Shown in pieces: positions 10,597 to 19,645 of a stretch of DNA of 64,000 nt. The DNA is from Phenylobacterium koreense (lineage in GTDB: Bacteria; Pseudomonadota; Alphaproteobacteria; Caulobacterales; Caulobacteraceae), in assembly GCF_040545335.1 (NCBI RefSeq), contig NZ_JBEPLU010000001.1, forward strand, positions 248,001 to 312,000, in the 5' to 3' direction. The position numbers and the translations under genes are program-made. Within the stretch, counting starts at the first letter, position 1; the number at the start of each line of letters is the position of its first letter. The notes below the pieces were generated by a model. That model worked only from the letters and a program-made list of their open reading frames with translations. It was not told where the DNA came from and searched no databases.

Positions 10597-11925
10597 TTAA
10601 AGGTTCTCGCGCAGCCAGGCAGCGGCCTTGGCGACCGGGTTGGCCCGGGGGTCCAACGGCTCGCGACGCAGTTTGGCCGAGGCCAGGGCCTTGGACGACA
10701 CCGCCTCGCGCGGGCCGAAGGCCGCCCGCTGCAAGACTCCTGCCGCCGCGCAGAAGGCGGGGCCGGAGGCGGCGTCAGCCAGGTGCGGCACCCGGCGCGG
10801 ACGGCCCAGGCGCGCCGGACGATCGAACACCCGCACGGCCACTTCGCGTACGCCGGCCAACTGGCTGGCCCCGCCGGTCAGCACCAGGCTCGCGCCCGGC
10901 TCCACCGGGCAGCCCGAAGCCCGCAGCCGGTCACGGAGCAGTTCCAGGGTCTCTTCCACGCGCGGCGCGATGATCCCCTTCAGCAGCGAGCGCGGCGCGA
11001 TGACCGGGCCGGCGCCAGGGTCGTCCCCGCGGGGCGGGGCCTCGATCATCTCGCGGTCCTCGTTGGCCGACGCGATGGCCGACCCGTGCAGCGTCTTGAT
11101 CCGCTCGGCGCCCGCCACCGAGGTGGAGAGGCCGCGCGCGATGTCGGCGGTGACGTGGCCGCCGCCGACCGCCAGGGTCTCCACGTGCAGCAGGCTGCCG
11201 CCGGCGAACACCGCCGCCGAAGTCGAGCCGCCGCCCATGTCGATGCAGACCGCACCGAGGTCCATCTCGTCCTCTTCCAGCGCAGCCAGGGCCGAGACGA
11301 AGGGCGCGGCGACCACGCCTTCGAACTGCAGGTGGGCTCGCTCGACGCAGGCGCCGAGCGTCTGGTAGGCGGCCTCGCTGACCGTTACGACCAGCAGCTC
11401 CACGCCCAGGGTGCGGCCGAACATGGCGCGCGGGTCGCGGATCGCGGCCTGGCCGTCCACCGACCAGGCGACCGGCAGGATGTGGGCGGCGCGGCGGCCC
11501 GGAATCTTGATCTGGCCCAGCGCCTGCTGGATGGCGCGCACCAGGTCGCCGTCGTTGATCGGACGCCCGCCCAGTGAGACGCGCCCGCCGACCCGATGGC
11601 TGGCGAGCTGGCCTCCGGCCGTGGCGACCGTCACGCCCTGGACCTGCACCCCGGCGACGTTCTCGGCGCGCTCGACCGCCTGGGCGATGGCGTCGGACGC
11701 CTCATCCAGGTTGACGATCGCCCCGGCCTTCACGCCGCGCGACTGCACGTAGCCGACGCCGGCGGCGGTCAGCGTCCGGTCGCCGCGGCGCACGCCCTCG
11801 GGCTTCATGATGAAGCACGTGACCTTGGAGGCGCCGAGGTCGACGGCGGCCACGACGGGCTGACGGCTCAGCGCGGCCTTCAGGCCCTCGCGGCTTTCCC
11901 TGCGCTCCTCAATCCGGGTCGCCAA
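10597..11925 (-). CDS. ftsA: Cell division protein FtsA
   Basis: FtsA is the actin-like ATPase that tethers FtsZ to the membrane and recruits later division proteins. The N-terminal phosphate-1 loop is VVAAVDLGASKVTCFIM. A second nucleotide-binding segment reads LGAVCIDMGGGSTSAAVF, and the adenosine motif is LVLTGGASQLAGV. The C-terminus (AKAAAWLRENL) is the expected amphipathic membrane helix. At 442 residues it has normal family size. The start is a TTG at 11925, after a purine-rich AAGGGAAGGGA stretch; no better ATG lies nearby. It begins 21 bases after ftsQ. Confidence 0.96.
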   Translation of the reverse strand: MATRIEERRESREGLKAALSRQPVVAAVDLGASKVTCFIMKPEGVRRGDRTLTAAGVGYVQSRGVKAGAIVNLDEASDAIAQAVERAENVAGVQVQGVTVATAGGQLASHRVGGRVSLGGRPINDGDLVRAIQQALGQIKIPGRRAAHILPVAWSVDGQAAIRDPRAMFGRTLGVELLVVTVSEAAYQTLGACVERAHLQFEGVVAAPFVSALAALEEDEMDLGAVCIDMGGGSTSAAVFAGGSLLHVETLAVGGGHVTADIARGLSTSVAGAERIKTLHGSAIASANEDREMIEAPPRGDDPGAGPVIAPRSLLKGIIAPRVEETLELLRDRLRASGCPVEPGASLVLTGGASQLAGVREVAVRVFDRPARLGRPRRVPHLADAASGPAFCAAAGVLQRAAFGPREAVSSKALASAKLRREPLDPRANPVAKAAAWLRENL

Positions 11926-11946
11926 TCTAGTCCCTTCCCTTGCTCG

Positions 11947-12858
11947 TCACGCGCCGTTGGCCACCAACTGGCCCGGCAGCACCCCATCACGCGGGCGCAC
12001 CGCCACCACCGCAGGATCGCGCAGGTCGATCCGCTCGAAACCCAATTCCAATATGCGCGAACGCTGATCCAGTTGCTCGAGCTGGATCAGGGCCGCGCCC
12101 TCGTCGACCGCCGGCAGTTGCACCAGCGAGCCGTCCTTCATCCGCAGGTCCCAGCGCCGCCCGTCCACCCGCACCAGGGCCTCGGTCCGCTCGGCCAGGC
12201 GAGGCCGCGCGGCGACTTCCGGCAGGATCGTCGCGGCCGCCTCGTTGGCGCCGACGCCGACGATCAACGGCAGGGTCGGGAACCGGCCAGGATCGGCTTC
12301 TGAGATGACTCGGCCGGCCTCGTCGATCACATGGCTGCGACCGCCATTTTGCCAGACGGCGAGGCGTTTGCGCTCGGTCACCGCCAGCACCAGGGTGTCG
12401 GGCAGCAGGCGCACCACGCGCGCTTCCTTGACCCAGCCCACCTGCTCGACCCGCTGGCGCAGGGCCTCCAGGTCCATGCCGATCATTGGCTGGTCCTGAT
12501 AGATCTGGGCCGCGCGCAGGATGTCCGGCGTTGCGATCTCCGAGGCGCCCTGGACGTGCACGGCCTTCAGCTTGAAGCCCAAGCCCGCCAGCGACCCGCC
12601 GGTCGCCGAAGCGATCGAGGCGCCGGCCTTCTCGCTGCGATGGCCAGTGGCCATGGTCACGATGAGCGCCACGGCCACCACGCCCCCGGCGGCGAGCAGC
12701 GCCCCGACCGGTGAGAGGCCGACGCCGCGGGCCGCGCCCAACTTGGCAGGCGAATAGGCGCCGCCCTGCTTCTTGGCGCGGGGGCGGGCCTTGGAGCTAG
12801 CGGGCGTCTTTGCCCGAGGCTTCGCTGCGGCTGGCGATTCCCCCCGCACCGCGGGCAT
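11947..12858 (-). CDS. ftsQ: Cell division protein FtsQ
   Basis: FtsQ is a bitopic membrane protein of the divisome that links with FtsB and FtsL. A basic, Ala/Lys-rich cytoplasmic N-terminus (about 55 residues) precedes one transmembrane segment ([20 protein letters not shown]). A periplasmic POTRA domain follows ([23 protein letters not shown]), then the FtsQ-type domain ([24 protein letters not shown]). CGGAGG is followed directly by an ATG at 12864 and six bases later by ATG 12858; the second has correct spacing, so I use it. It overlaps the end of ddl by about 60 bases. Confidence 0.93.
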   Translation of the reverse strand: MPAVRGESPAAAKPRAKTPASSKARPRAKKQGGAYSPAKLGAARGVGLSPVGALLAAGGVVAVALIVTMATGHRSEKAGASIASATGGSLAGLGFKLKAVHVQGASEIATPDILRAAQIYQDQPMIGMDLEALRQRVEQVGWVKEARVVRLLPDTLVLAVTERKRLAVWQNGGRSHVIDEAGRVISEADPGRFPTLPLIVGVGANEAAATILPEVAARPRLAERTEALVRVDGRRWDLRMKDGSLVQLPAVDEGAALIQLEQLDQRSRILELGFERIDLRDPAVVAVRPRDGVLPGQLVANGA

Positions 12859-13772
12859 ACGCATCCTCCGTGATCCAAAGCACTAGACGGTCGAAGTCCA
12901 ACCCCTTCTGGGCCGCCTGCTCGGGAACGAGCGAAGTGGGCGTCATGCCGGGCTGGGTGTTGACTTCCAGAAGGACCAGAATGTCGTTAACGTCGTCATA
13001 ACGAAGATCCGAGCGGGTAACCCCACGGCAACCCAGCGCGGCATGCGCCCGCTCGGCCATTTTCATTGCACGATCAAAGACTTGCTTGGGAATTTCAGCG
13101 GGCGTGACGTGCACCGAACCGCCCTCTGCGTACTTGGCTTCGTAATCGTAAAATTGTGAACGCGGCTGGATGTCGGTGACCGTGATCGCCTTGCCGTCCA
13201 TGACCCCGACGGCGAGCTCCTTTCCGGCCACGTAAGGCTCGATCAGAACCTCTTCGCCGAAGCTCCAGCCAGGCTCGACGATTGCCTGCGGCGGGCGATT
13301 CGCCCCCTGCTCGACGATGAAGACCCCGACCGAGGATCCCTCCGCATTGGGCTTGATCACATAGGGCGGCGGCATGACGTGATCGGCCGCCGCCACATGG
13401 CGGTTGAAGAGCCCGCCTCCGGGGACGGCGACGCCGGCCGCGGCCATCACGGCCTTGGCCTTGAACTTGTCCATCGCCAGGGCCGAGGCCAGCACCCCGC
13501 AGTGGGTATAGGGAACGCCGACGGTTTCCAGCACCCCCTGGACGCAGCCGTCCCTCGCCCCAGACGCCGTGCAGGGCGTTGAAGCAGACGTCGGGCTTCA
13601 GCTCGGTGAGGACCTGGGCCAGGTCGCGGCCCGCATCGACATAGCTGACCTTCGCGCCCAGTCTCTCCAGCGCCGCGCCGCACTCCCGCGCGGAGGAGAG
13701 GCTGACCTCCCGCTCCGCCGAAAGTCCGCCCATCAGCAGGGCGACGTGGCGGCCGGAGAGCGCGCCGCTCAT
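12797..13772 (-). pseudogene. ddl: D-alanine--D-alanine ligase, interrupted by a 1-base frameshift
   Basis: This ATP-grasp enzyme makes the D-Ala-D-Ala end of the peptidoglycan stem peptide. The frame from ATG 13772 encodes the N-terminus (LLMGGLSAEREVSLSSAREC) up to NALHGVWGE, then runs into non-homologous sequence. The rest ([45 protein letters not shown]) is in another frame from about 13550 to the stop at 12797. Removing one G from the GGG run at 13552-13554 (coding strand) restores [11 protein letters not shown], a strongly conserved Ddl segment, and gives a normal 324-residue protein. Since ddl is usually essential and no second copy is seen here, a sequencing error is as likely as a real mutation. 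The start overlaps the M28 peptidase stop by 4 bases. Confidence 0.93.
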
Positions 13773-15145
13773 TGCGCCTGCGCCGCCGCCGTCGTCCGGA
13801 AGTCGATGTCGCTGTCGGCCACGGCGTAGACGAAGGCCGTCCAGACGGCGACGTTCTGGGCCAGCTCCTTCGGGTCCACCTTGTCGAGGGTGTCGTCGGC
13901 CGAATGGTGCAGGTCGAAGTAGCGGCTGGCGTCCTGCTGCAGTTCCACCACCGGCGTTCCCAGGCGTTTCAGCCCTTCGACATCAGCGCCGCCCTCCTCG
14001 GCCGGCGCGCCGGACACGATCGTCTTCAGCGGAGCCATGGCGGCCTCGAACGCCTTCATGGCCGGATGGTCGTGGCTGCCCGCCGGCAGCCTGGCGGCGA
14101 AGATCTGGCCGGCGCCCAGGTCGCTTTCGCCGGCGACGATGATCTTGCCGACCTCGTCCTTGTGCGCCTCCGCGTAGGCCGCGCCGGAACCGCCCTGCTC
14201 CTCGGCGCCCCACATGACCACGCGGATCGTGCGGCGCGGACGCTCCGGCAGGCCGGCGATCAGCTTGGCGGCCGCCGTGGTGATGCCGATGCCGGACGCA
14301 TCGTCGATCGCGCCGGTCCCAGCGTCCCAGGAGTCCAGGTGACCGCCGATCACGATCACCTCGTCGGGCTTCTCTCGCCCCTTGATCTCGCCGACCACGT
14401 TGTAGGCCGGCGCCTTGGCGCGGAAGGTGGAGGCCATGGAGAGCTTGATCTTCACCGGCTTGCCCCGCACGACCATGCGCTCTAGCAGCTCGGCGTCGGG
14501 CGGCGAGAGCGCCGCCATGGGAATGCCCGCCATCGCGCCGCCGCCGCCGTGCGGCAGGCGCGTGTCGTCGGTGGAGATCGAGCGCACCAGATAGGCCACG
14601 GCCCCGCGCTTGGCCGCCTCGGCGCCGGCCGAACGGGCCTGCACGCCCGAAGCGTAGCCGGAGATGTCCTGGGTGCGACGCATCTTCTGGGTGACGACGA
14701 CGATCTTGCCCTTCAGCGCGCCCTCGGGCTGGGCCAGCATCGCATCGAGGCTGTCGAACAGGGCGATCTCGGCCTCGATCCCGCCGGCCGGCGTCGGCGC
14801 CGACCGGCCCAGGCCCAGGATCTGCAGCTTCTGAGGATAGGGCGACACCACCTCGGCGCTCTCGGCCCCGCGCAGCCAGGACTCGGTCTCGAAGGTCTCC
14901 ACATGGACGTTTTCGAAGCCCAGGGCCTTCAGCTTGGCCACGCCCCAGTCGCGGGCGCGCTCCATGCCGGCCGAGCCCTGAGGGCGGGCTCCGACCTCGG
15001 TCGTGAGCGACTCCGTCAGGTCCCAGGCGGTGCTGTCGCTCAACGCCTTTTCGCTGAGCGACCTGGCGGTGGCGGGGAGGTCCGCGGCCTGGGCGGCGCT
15101 GGACGCGATGAGGGCGGCCGACGCCGCTAGCAGGACGATACGCAT
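13769..15145 (-). CDS. Secreted M28 family zinc metallopeptidase
   Basis: A 458-residue exported aminopeptidase or carboxypeptidase. An N-terminal signal peptide (MRIVLLAASAALIASSAAQA) is followed by a PA-domain-like insert (about residues 120-230) and an M28 catalytic domain. The co-catalytic zinc ligands fit HLDSWDAGTGAIDD, the GAEEQGG catalytic Glu and ligand, ESDLGAG, and LHHSADDTLDKV near the C-terminus. The substrate is unknown; such proteins cut periplasmic peptides. Its stop overlaps the ddl start (ATGA), so ddl, ftsQ and ftsA may depend on the M28 transcript. I do not know an M28 gene at this place as a standard dcw member. Confidence 0.9.
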   Translation of the reverse strand: MRIVLLAASAALIASSAAQAADLPATARSLSEKALSDSTAWDLTESLTTEVGARPQGSAGMERARDWGVAKLKALGFENVHVETFETESWLRGAESAEVVSPYPQKLQILGLGRSAPTPAGGIEAEIALFDSLDAMLAQPEGALKGKIVVVTQKMRRTQDISGYASGVQARSAGAEAAKRGAVAYLVRSISTDDTRLPHGGGGAMAGIPMAALSPPDAELLERMVVRGKPVKIKLSMASTFRAKAPAYNVVGEIKGREKPDEVIVIGGHLDSWDAGTGAIDDASGIGITTAAAKLIAGLPERPRRTIRVVMWGAEEQGGSGAAYAEAHKDEVGKIIVAGESDLGAGQIFAARLPAGSHDHPAMKAFEAAMAPLKTIVSGAPAEEGGADVEGLKRLGTPVVELQQDASRYFDLHHSADDTLDKVDPKELAQNVAVWTAFVYAVADSDIDFRTTAAAQAQ

Positions 15146-15249
15146 GGTCCGGCGGTGCCTGCGCGGCGGAGCGCTGTCAAGCGCCCGCTGATGCTGACAC
15201 CACGCTGGCGGCAGCAGGCCCGCATGCTGCGCCTCGACCGGAGGACGCC

Positions 15250-15696
15250 ATGCCTGTCGCGACCGCTCTCGACGATCTCCCCGCCCCGCCCTGCGCCCAG
15301 CTTCTGGGCTGGCGCGTGCTCGACGCCCGCCCCGCGGACGGCTGGATCCGCATCGGCTTCGAAGGCCGGCCAGAGTTCTGCAATCCCGCTGGCTTCATCC
15401 AGGGCGGCTTCCTGGCCGCCATGCTCGACGACACCATGGGGCCGGCCGTCTTCGCCCACACCGAAGGCGCGCTCTACACCGCCACCATCGACATGAACGT
15501 CCACTACCTCACCCCGGCGCGGCCGGGCCCGATCATCGGCGAGGCCCAGGTGGTGCAACTGGGCAAGAGCGTCGGCTTCGTGGACGCTCGCCTGTTGGAC
15601 AAGGACGGGACCTGGTTGGCGAAGGGCTCCGCAAGCGTCCGCCTGGTCCCCAGCGGCAAGGCGCTGAAGATAGAGCCCGGTCAGAACGCGGCTTAG
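15250..15696 (+). CDS. PaaI family (hotdog-fold) thioesterase
   Basis: A 148-residue single hotdog domain. The segment NPAGFIQGGFLAAMLDDTMG (about residues 42-61) matches the PaaI-type thioesterase site, in which the Gly-Gly helix binds the thioester and an acidic residue acts as base. ATIDMNVHYLTPARPG follows. The likely reaction is hydrolysis of an acyl- or aryl-CoA; the substrate is unknown. It is transcribed divergently from the M28 peptidase, inside the interruption of the dcw cluster. A second hotdog protein with weaker similarity is at 43237-43659. Confidence 0.88.
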   Translation: MPVATALDDLPAPPCAQLLGWRVLDARPADGWIRIGFEGRPEFCNPAGFIQGGFLAAMLDDTMGPAVFAHTEGALYTATIDMNVHYLTPARPGPIIGEAQVVQLGKSVGFVDARLLDKDGTWLAKGSASVRLVPSGKALKIEPGQNAA

Positions 15697-15867
15697 TCCT
15701 GCCTGGACTTCGCGTGTCGCGGGAATACTTCGAACGCCAAAGGACGTCGCGCAACTATTACCAGGTGAATTTTTCGATCGAATAACATTTCTGGTTGCGA
15801 GATTCACATTACAGCGTTACGCGTCGCCCAAGTTTCGCGCTCGCTCGGGGCGCGAGGAGGGCCAGAA

Positions 15868-16734
15868 ATGAACTTCAGAATGAAGATGCGCGCGGCCGCG
15901 CTGGCCGCGGGCGTCGGCCTTGCGGCGACCGCCATCGGCGCCCCGGCCAACGCCGGCGTCGTCACCATCAGCAACATCCAGGGCGTGTGGAGCGTCGCCA
16001 GCCCCACGGGGTCCATCAACAACGGCTCCCCGACCTCGACCGTCAGTTGGGGCCACGGCGTGGAAGACGGCGGCTACAGGAAGAGCAGCTACAGCTTCAC
16101 CGCCGCCGGCTCGCCCTTTTCGGCCGATCTTGGCGACGGCGACGAAGGCGGTCCGTTCAAGCTGGGCACGTTCCAGCACAACAACTGGCCGGTCACCGGA
16201 ACCACACTGCAGAACGTGAAACTGACCGTCAGCGCCCTCGTGACGATCGACGGGGTCGACATCGGCCTACAGGACTTCGTCTACGGCTTCACCCATGTCG
16301 AGACACCGAACGAGGGTTCCGGCTGGTTCGGCGCCTGCCAGTTCGGCGGAACTTCCGGCGACTCGAACAACAAGTACGGCTGCTCGGACAAGGTGCTGGT
16401 CAACACCATCTCCTACAACAACAGCTTCGTGTTCGGGAAAGACACCTACACCCTCGACATCGCGGGTTTCCTGGTCGGCGGCAATCTGGCCAGCTCGTTC
16501 ATCACCAAGGAAAGCGCGGTGGTCAGCGAGAAGTGCGGCAAGGACAAGAAAGGCAAGTGGAAGTACTGCGACGTGACCCATGCCTTCGACAACAAGGCCG
16601 ACATCATGGCGACCGTCAGCATGGTCAGCTCGGCGGTGCCCGAACCGGCCACCTGGGCGATGATGATCGTCGGCTTCGGCGCCGTCGGGACCATGGTCCG
16701 CAGCTCGCGCCGCCGGGCGACCTTCGCGGCCTGA
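15868..16734 (+). CDS. PEPxxWA-CTERM sorting domain protein
   Basis: A 288-residue exported protein with a signal peptide cleaved after about AGVGLAATAIGAPANA. It ends in the alphaproteobacterial sorting tag VPEPATWAMMIVGFGAVGT, a hydrophobic stretch and a basic SSRRRATFAA tail, the PEPxxWA form of PEP-CTERM. Proteins with this tag are thought to be processed by an exosortase and linked to exopolysaccharide. The body is Ser/Thr/Gly-rich, with two cysteine pairs (FGACQFGG/YGCSDK and SEKCGK/WKYCDV) that could form disulfides. No exosortase gene lies in the window. It has its own upstream region (15697-15867) with one GANTC site, and a Rho-independent terminator downstream. Confidence 0.88.
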   Translation: MNFRMKMRAAALAAGVGLAATAIGAPANAGVVTISNIQGVWSVASPTGSINNGSPTSTVSWGHGVEDGGYRKSSYSFTAAGSPFSADLGDGDEGGPFKLGTFQHNNWPVTGTTLQNVKLTVSALVTIDGVDIGLQDFVYGFTHVETPNEGSGWFGACQFGGTSGDSNNKYGCSDKVLVNTISYNNSFVFGKDTYTLDIAGFLVGGNLASSFITKESAVVSEKCGKDKKGKWKYCDVTHAFDNKADIMATVSMVSSAVPEPATWAMMIVGFGAVGTMVRSSRRRATFAA

Positions 16735-16758
16735 CGAGCTCGCAAACCTCTCCAGTCG

Positions 16759-16789
16759 CGCCGTCGGCCCCCGGGCCGGCGGCGTTTTT
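16759..16789 (+). terminator. Rho-independent terminator after the PEP-CTERM gene
   Basis: A 12-bp G/C-rich stem (CGCCGTCGGCCC with GGGCCGGCGGCG, one G-T pair) is followed directly by TTTTT. It starts 25 bases after the stop codon. The hairpin reaches the stop codon of the convergent phosphatase gene, so it may also slow transcription from that side. Confidence 0.8.
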
Positions 16790-17364
16790 CATGGATCGAC
16801 GAAGTCGACCTCGCCGCCGGCAATGTCGATCACCGCGGCGGTCCCCAGCCCCAGCCGCTTCCAGAACGGCATCGGCTCGAAGCCGAGCCGCCGGGAAAGC
16901 CAAAGGGTGATCACCCGGCCGTGGGCCACGATGATCGGCGTCGTCGCGGCCTCCAGCCTGCCGAGGGCCGCGCCGAAGCGGGCCTGAGCCGCATCGCCGG
17001 TTTCCTCGCCCATCACCAGCTCGCCGGGCCGGGCGAACATCCGCGCCACCTGGGCCTCGAACACTTCCTGGGCGACGAAGGGATTGTGGTCGGCCTCCTG
17101 CTCGCGAAAGCCGGCGTCCTCTATCGGCGTCAGCCCTAGCTCGAGGCCCATGGCCAGGGCGGTGTCGCGCGCCTTCGGTTCGGGGCTGCAGGCCAGGCGG
17201 TCGGGCGCGAGCGGCCCCAGCTTGCGGGCCAGGCTCCTGGCGTCGATACGTCCCTCCGGGGAAAGCGCCCAGTGCGAGCGCGGCTGGTCGGGCGCGATCT
17301 GCGGGCGCCCGTGCTTGACCAGGATCAGCCGGCCTTGGGCCTGCCCACGCGCTTGATCTCCCAT
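16789..17364 (-). CDS. Histidine phosphatase family protein
   Basis: A 191-residue phosphoglycerate mutase-like phosphatase. The catalytic loop reads LILVKHGRP, with Lys where most members have Arg (RHG). The second catalytic segment is [17 protein letters not shown], carrying the other essential His, and an Arg/Glu pair lies in [10 protein letters not shown]. The physiological substrate is unknown. The frame is open to 17538, but the ATG at 17364 ([11 protein letters not shown]) is the natural start; the part before it is antisense-like Arg/Gly sequence inside murB. It overlaps the 3' end of murB by 40 bases, so it is probably cotranscribed. Confidence 0.85.
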   Translation of the reverse strand: MGDQARGQAQGRLILVKHGRPQIAPDQPRSHWALSPEGRIDARSLARKLGPLAPDRLACSPEPKARDTALAMGLELGLTPIEDAGFREQEADHNPFVAQEVFEAQVARMFARPGELVMGEETGDAAQARFGAALGRLEAATTPIIVAHGRVITLWLSRRLGFEPMPFWKRLGLGTAAVIDIAGGEVDFVDP

Positions 17365-18236
17365 TCGAGATCCACCCCCAGCTTGGCCTTCACGTCGGCG
17401 CGAACCGCCTCGCCCAGGCCTTCGAGGTCGGCGGCGCTCGCCTCCCCGGTATTGATCAGGAAGTTGGCGTGCAGGGGCGAGAACATGGCCCCGCCAAAGA
17501 GCTTGCCGCGCCAGCCGGCCGCGTCGACCAGCTTCCATGACGAATGACCCGGCGGGTTCTTGAACGTCGAGCCGCCGGTCTTCTCGCGGATTGGCTGGGT
17601 GGTCTCGCGCCGGGCTGTGATCTCCTCCATCCGCGCCTGGATGGCGGCAGGGTCGTCGGGCCGGCCCTGGAACAGGGCGCCGGTGAAGATCAGCCCGCCT
17701 TCGGCCGCCCTGGCCGACTTGCGATAGGTGAACCCCATCTGCGCATTGCTGAAGGTCACGCGCTCGCCTGCGCGGGTCACAGCATAGGCCTCGATCAGGA
17801 CGTCCTTGGTTTCCGAGCCATAGCAGCCGGCGTTCATCACGCTTGCCCCACCGATCGAGCCGGGCACGCCGCGGTAGAACTCCAGGCCCGCTATGCCTGC
17901 CTTGGCCGCCTCCCGCGCCAGGACCGCATCGAGCGTGGCCGCTCCGGCATAGATGCGGCTTTCGCCGCGAGGCTCGACCTTGCCGAAGGCCTTGCCCAGG
18001 CGGATCACCACGCCTTCGACGCCACCGTCACGGACGAGGGTGTTCGACCCCACGCCAAGAGGCAGGATCGGCACGTTTTCGTCCAATCCCTTCAGGAACG
18101 TGACGAGGTCGTCCTCGTCCTCCGGCAGGAACAGCACGTCGGCCGGACCGCCCACCCGGAACCAGGTGAACGGGGCCAGGGCCTCGTCCTTCAAGATACG
18201 CCCGCGAACCGCCGGCAGGTTGTCCCGCCAACTCAC
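17325..18236 (-). CDS. murB: UDP-N-acetylenolpyruvoylglucosamine reductase MurB
   Basis: This FAD/NADPH enzyme reduces enolpyruvyl-UDP-GlcNAc to UDP-MurNAc, the second step of murein precursor synthesis. An FAD-binding domain is marked by [16 protein letters not shown] and [20 protein letters not shown], then [18 protein letters not shown]. The proton-donor serine lies in [12 protein letters not shown] and the final catalytic Glu in [10 protein letters not shown] or a neighbouring segment. At 303 residues it fits the family. Its ATG overlaps the murC stop (ATGA), and its 3' end overlaps the histidine phosphatase. Confidence 0.96.
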   Translation of the reverse strand: MSWRDNLPAVRGRILKDEALAPFTWFRVGGPADVLFLPEDEDDLVTFLKGLDENVPILPLGVGSNTLVRDGGVEGVVIRLGKAFGKVEPRGESRIYAGAATLDAVLAREAAKAGIAGLEFYRGVPGSIGGASVMNAGCYGSETKDVLIEAYAVTRAGERVTFSNAQMGFTYRKSARAAEGGLIFTGALFQGRPDDPAAIQARMEEITARRETTQPIREKTGGSTFKNPPGHSSWKLVDAAGWRGKLFGGAMFSPLHANFLINTGEASAADLEGLGEAVRADVKAKLGVDLEWEIKRVGRPKAG

Positions 18237-19645
18237 TGGGAAAGCGCCTCGAGTTGGGCAGGCAGGGCGTGCGCCCAGGCGGTGATGTCGCCCGCGCCCA
18301 GGCAGACCACGAGATCTCCCGCCTTCGCCTCCTGGGCGATCAGCGGCGCCAGGGCCGTCGGGCTCTCCAGCACCAGGGCGTGGCGGTGGCCGAACCGGCG
18401 CAGGCCTTCGACCAGGCCTTCCTTGGTGGCGCCCGCGATCGGGCTCTCGCCGGCCGTATAGACGTCGGCGACGATCACCGTGTCGGCGTCGTTGAAGCAG
18501 CCGCAGAACTCGTCGAACAGGTCGTTCAGGCGCGTGAAGCGGTGCGGCTGGACGACGGCGATCACCCGGCCGTTGGTAACGCGGCGGGCCGCGCTCAGCA
18601 CCGAGGCGATCTCGACCGGATGGTGGCCGTAGTCGTCGATCACCCGCACGCCGTTCGCCACGCCGGTGGTGGTGAAGCGACGCTTCACCCCGCCAAAGCC
18701 CGCCAGGCCCTTGCGGATGTCCTCGTCGGAAACCCCCAGCTCCCGCGCCACGGCGACGGCGGCGGTGGCGTTGAGCACGTTGTGCTGCCCGGCCATGGGC
18801 AGGTGCAGGTCCTTCAGCCGGGAGACGGGGCCTTCCTTGGGCGCGAACACCACGTCGAAACGCGAGCCGTCCGGGCCCATGCTGATGTTTTCGGCGCGAA
18901 CCTCGGCCTGGGGGTTGCTGCCGTAGGGAATGACCCTGCGGTTCTGCACCCGCGCGGCCATGGCCTGGACCTCGGGATGGTCGGTGCAGACCGCCGCGAA
19001 CCCGTAGAACGGCACGTTCTCCACGAAGTCCTGGAACGCCTTCTTCACAGCGTCGAAGTGGCCGTAGTGGTCCAGGTGCTCGGGGTCGATATTGGTGACG
19101 ACGGCGCAGGTGGACTTGAGCTTAAGGAAGGTGCCGTCGCTCTCGTCGGCCTCCACCACCATCCACTCGCCCTCGCCCACCTTGGCGTTGGTGCCGTAGG
19201 CGTTGATGATCCCGCCGTTGATGACCGTCGGATCCTTGCCGCCGGCGTCCAGCAGCGCCGCGACCATCGAGGTGGTGGTGGTCTTGCCGTGGGTGCCGCC
19301 GATCGCCACCGAAAAGTGCAGGCGGGTCAGCTCGGCCAGCATCTCGCCGCGATGGACCAGCGGCAGGCGCTTCTCTCGCGCGGCCAGCATCTCGGGGTTA
19401 TCGTGCCGGATCGCCGTCGAATAGACGATGGCCGAGGCGCCCTCGATATTGGCCGCGTCCTGGCCGATGAACACCTTGGCGCCCAGCTTCTCCAGCCGTT
19501 CGGTGTTGGCGCTGGCCTTGGCGTCGGAGCCCTGCACCGTATAGCCGATGCGCAGCATGATCTCGGCGATGCCGCTCATGCCGATGCCGCCGATGCCCAC
19601 GAAGTGCACGGGGCCGAGATCGAAGGGGACGGGTCGCTTGTTCAT
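18233..19645 (-). CDS. murC: UDP-N-acetylmuramate--L-alanine ligase MurC
   Basis: MurC adds the first amino acid, L-Ala, to UDP-MurNAc using ATP. The N-terminal Rossmann-like domain shows [17 protein letters not shown], the ATP loop is [16 protein letters not shown] (about residues 110-125), and the central motifs include [10 protein letters not shown] and [14 protein letters not shown]-terminal ligase domain has [10 protein letters not shown] and QPHRFTRL. At 470 residues it is typical. It overlaps murG and murB by 4 bases on each side, implying translational coupling within ftsW-murG-murC-murB. Confidence 0.98.
   Translation of the reverse strand: MNKRPVPFDLGPVHFVGIGGIGMSGIAEIMLRIGYTVQGSDAKASANTERLEKLGAKVFIGQDAANIEGASAIVYSTAIRHDNPEMLAAREKRLPLVHRGEMLAELTRLHFSVAIGGTHGKTTTTSMVAALLDAGGKDPTVINGGIINAYGTNAKVGEGEWMVVEADESDGTFLKLKSTCAVVTNIDPEHLDHYGHFDAVKKAFQDFVENVPFYGFAAVCTDHPEVQAMAARVQNRRVIPYGSNPQAEVRAENISMGPDGSRFDVVFAPKEGPVSRLKDLHLPMAGQHNVLNATAAVAVARELGVSDEDIRKGLAGFGGVKRRFTTTGVANGVRVIDDYGHHPVEIASVLSAARRVTNGRVIAVVQPHRFTRLNDLFDEFCGCFNDADTVIVADVYTAGESPIAGATKEGLVEGLRRFGHRHALVLESPTALAPLIAQEAKAGDLVVCLGAGDITAWAHALPAQLEALSQ

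Noticed and set aside
13540..13560. Programmed ribosomal frameshift in ddl
   Set aside because: No slippery heptamer or downstream pseudoknot is visible, and Ddl is not known to use frameshifting; an indel or error explains the data more simply.
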